In this document: positions 21,820 to 21,992 of the stretch, piece by piece
Layout: each line of letters opens with the position of its first letter
How positions within the stretch are numbered: position 1 is the first letter of the stretch
Origin: a virus
Direction: 5' to 3' (one strand)
Virus record (IMG/VR): IMGVR_UViG_3300025000_000453
Location: 1-21,992 of that record
Length of the DNA: 21,992 bases
Translations under genes and position numbers: made by a program
Notes under the pieces: generated by a model
Database searches by the model: none
What the model saw: the letters and a program-made list of their open reading frames with translations, nothing else
What the model was told of the DNA's origin: nothing

Positions 21820-21992
21820 TAGTAATATTATGTTATTATTTCTTTAATTGTCGGGGAAGCTCTTAGAGCCTAAAACTACTAAGTTATATTAGTAATAATA
21901 TAATGGCTTAGTCTAATCAACTAAGGTATAGTAATAAGGTTTTAGGATTGAGTAATCCGCAGCTAAGATTCTAATATTATATTAGAATAAAG
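21814..21992 (+). ncRNA. Group I intron, 5' part (continues beyond the window)
   Basis: The sequence after the exon has no ORF but strong structure. AATCCGCAGCTAAG at 21954-21967 is a good match to the Q core element (AATCCGCAGCCAAG) of phage group I introns, and GTCGGGGAAGCTCTTAG resembles the 5' core region of T4-type introns. AGGGCTTC at 21808-21815 can pair with GAAGCTCT at 21856-21863 as a P1 helix with the internal guide. A hairpin pairs 21878-21883 with 21907-21912, with an inner TTATATT/AATATAA; a further small one is GGATT/AATCC at 21945-21958. The R and S elements, 3' splice site and any homing endonuclease lie beyond the window. The start is approximate (a U near 21813 or 21814). 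Confidence 0.72.

Overview
The window looks like part of a large, very AT-rich (about three quarters A+T by eye) double-stranded DNA phage of a low-GC Gram-positive host. Evidence: dense, almost entirely co-oriented genes with strong AAAGGAG-type Shine-Dalgarno sites; phage nucleotide-metabolism genes; a holin-like gene; virion-type proteins; and a phage-type multisubunit RNA polymerase beta-prime fragment interrupted by a group I intron. The combination recalls giant Bacillus phages such as AR9/PBS1. The assignment is inferred, not tested by search. No tRNA, rRNA, CRISPR array or insertion sequence was seen.

Layout. (1) 66-5131: a small zinc-ribbon protein and an orphan family protein, then a dTMP-synthesis cluster (dTMP kinase, dCMP deaminase with extra domains, an unusual tandem ThyX), an Acb2-type cyclic-nucleotide sponge candidate and a holin-like protein. 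(2) 5181-10345: an unknown protein, a DHH phosphoesterase, two small genes (one a paralogue of the gene at 300), a HNH-like protein, RNase H and a Nudix hydrolase. (3) 10415-14183: an unknown charged protein, a 685-residue protein with a kinase-like fold plus zinc ribbon and an internal translation start, and a conserved unknown. (4) 14252-16676: a possible palm-like protein, a small gene broken by a 7-bp duplication, a CYTH protein and a DUF5662 protein. (5) 16680-17330: the only minus-strand gene, a paralogue of the HNH-like gene at 7928. (6) 17415-21992: two virion-type proteins (the first with an in-frame 177-bp tandem duplication) and the interrupted polymerase gene.

Regulation. Most units end in near-perfect hairpins. 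Every AACA noticed in true intergenic DNA on the plus strand (five of five), and one upstream of the minus-strand gene, is followed six bases later by TA and lies about 20-45 bases before a chosen start codon. This agrees with the AACA(N6)TW late-promoter consensus that I recall for the AR9 non-virion polymerase. Three other post-terminator genes instead have TATATTATWA. At 7861-7927 the late-type box sits in the loop of a hairpin that hides the next gene's ribosome-binding site, an arrangement like the T4 gene e switch: read-through RNA would be silent, RNA begun at the box translatable.

The items most worth follow-up are the tandem ThyX with its signature split between halves, the hairpin/promoter switch, the kinase-like zinc-ribbon protein with an internal start, the Acb2-type gene, and the intron in the polymerase gene.
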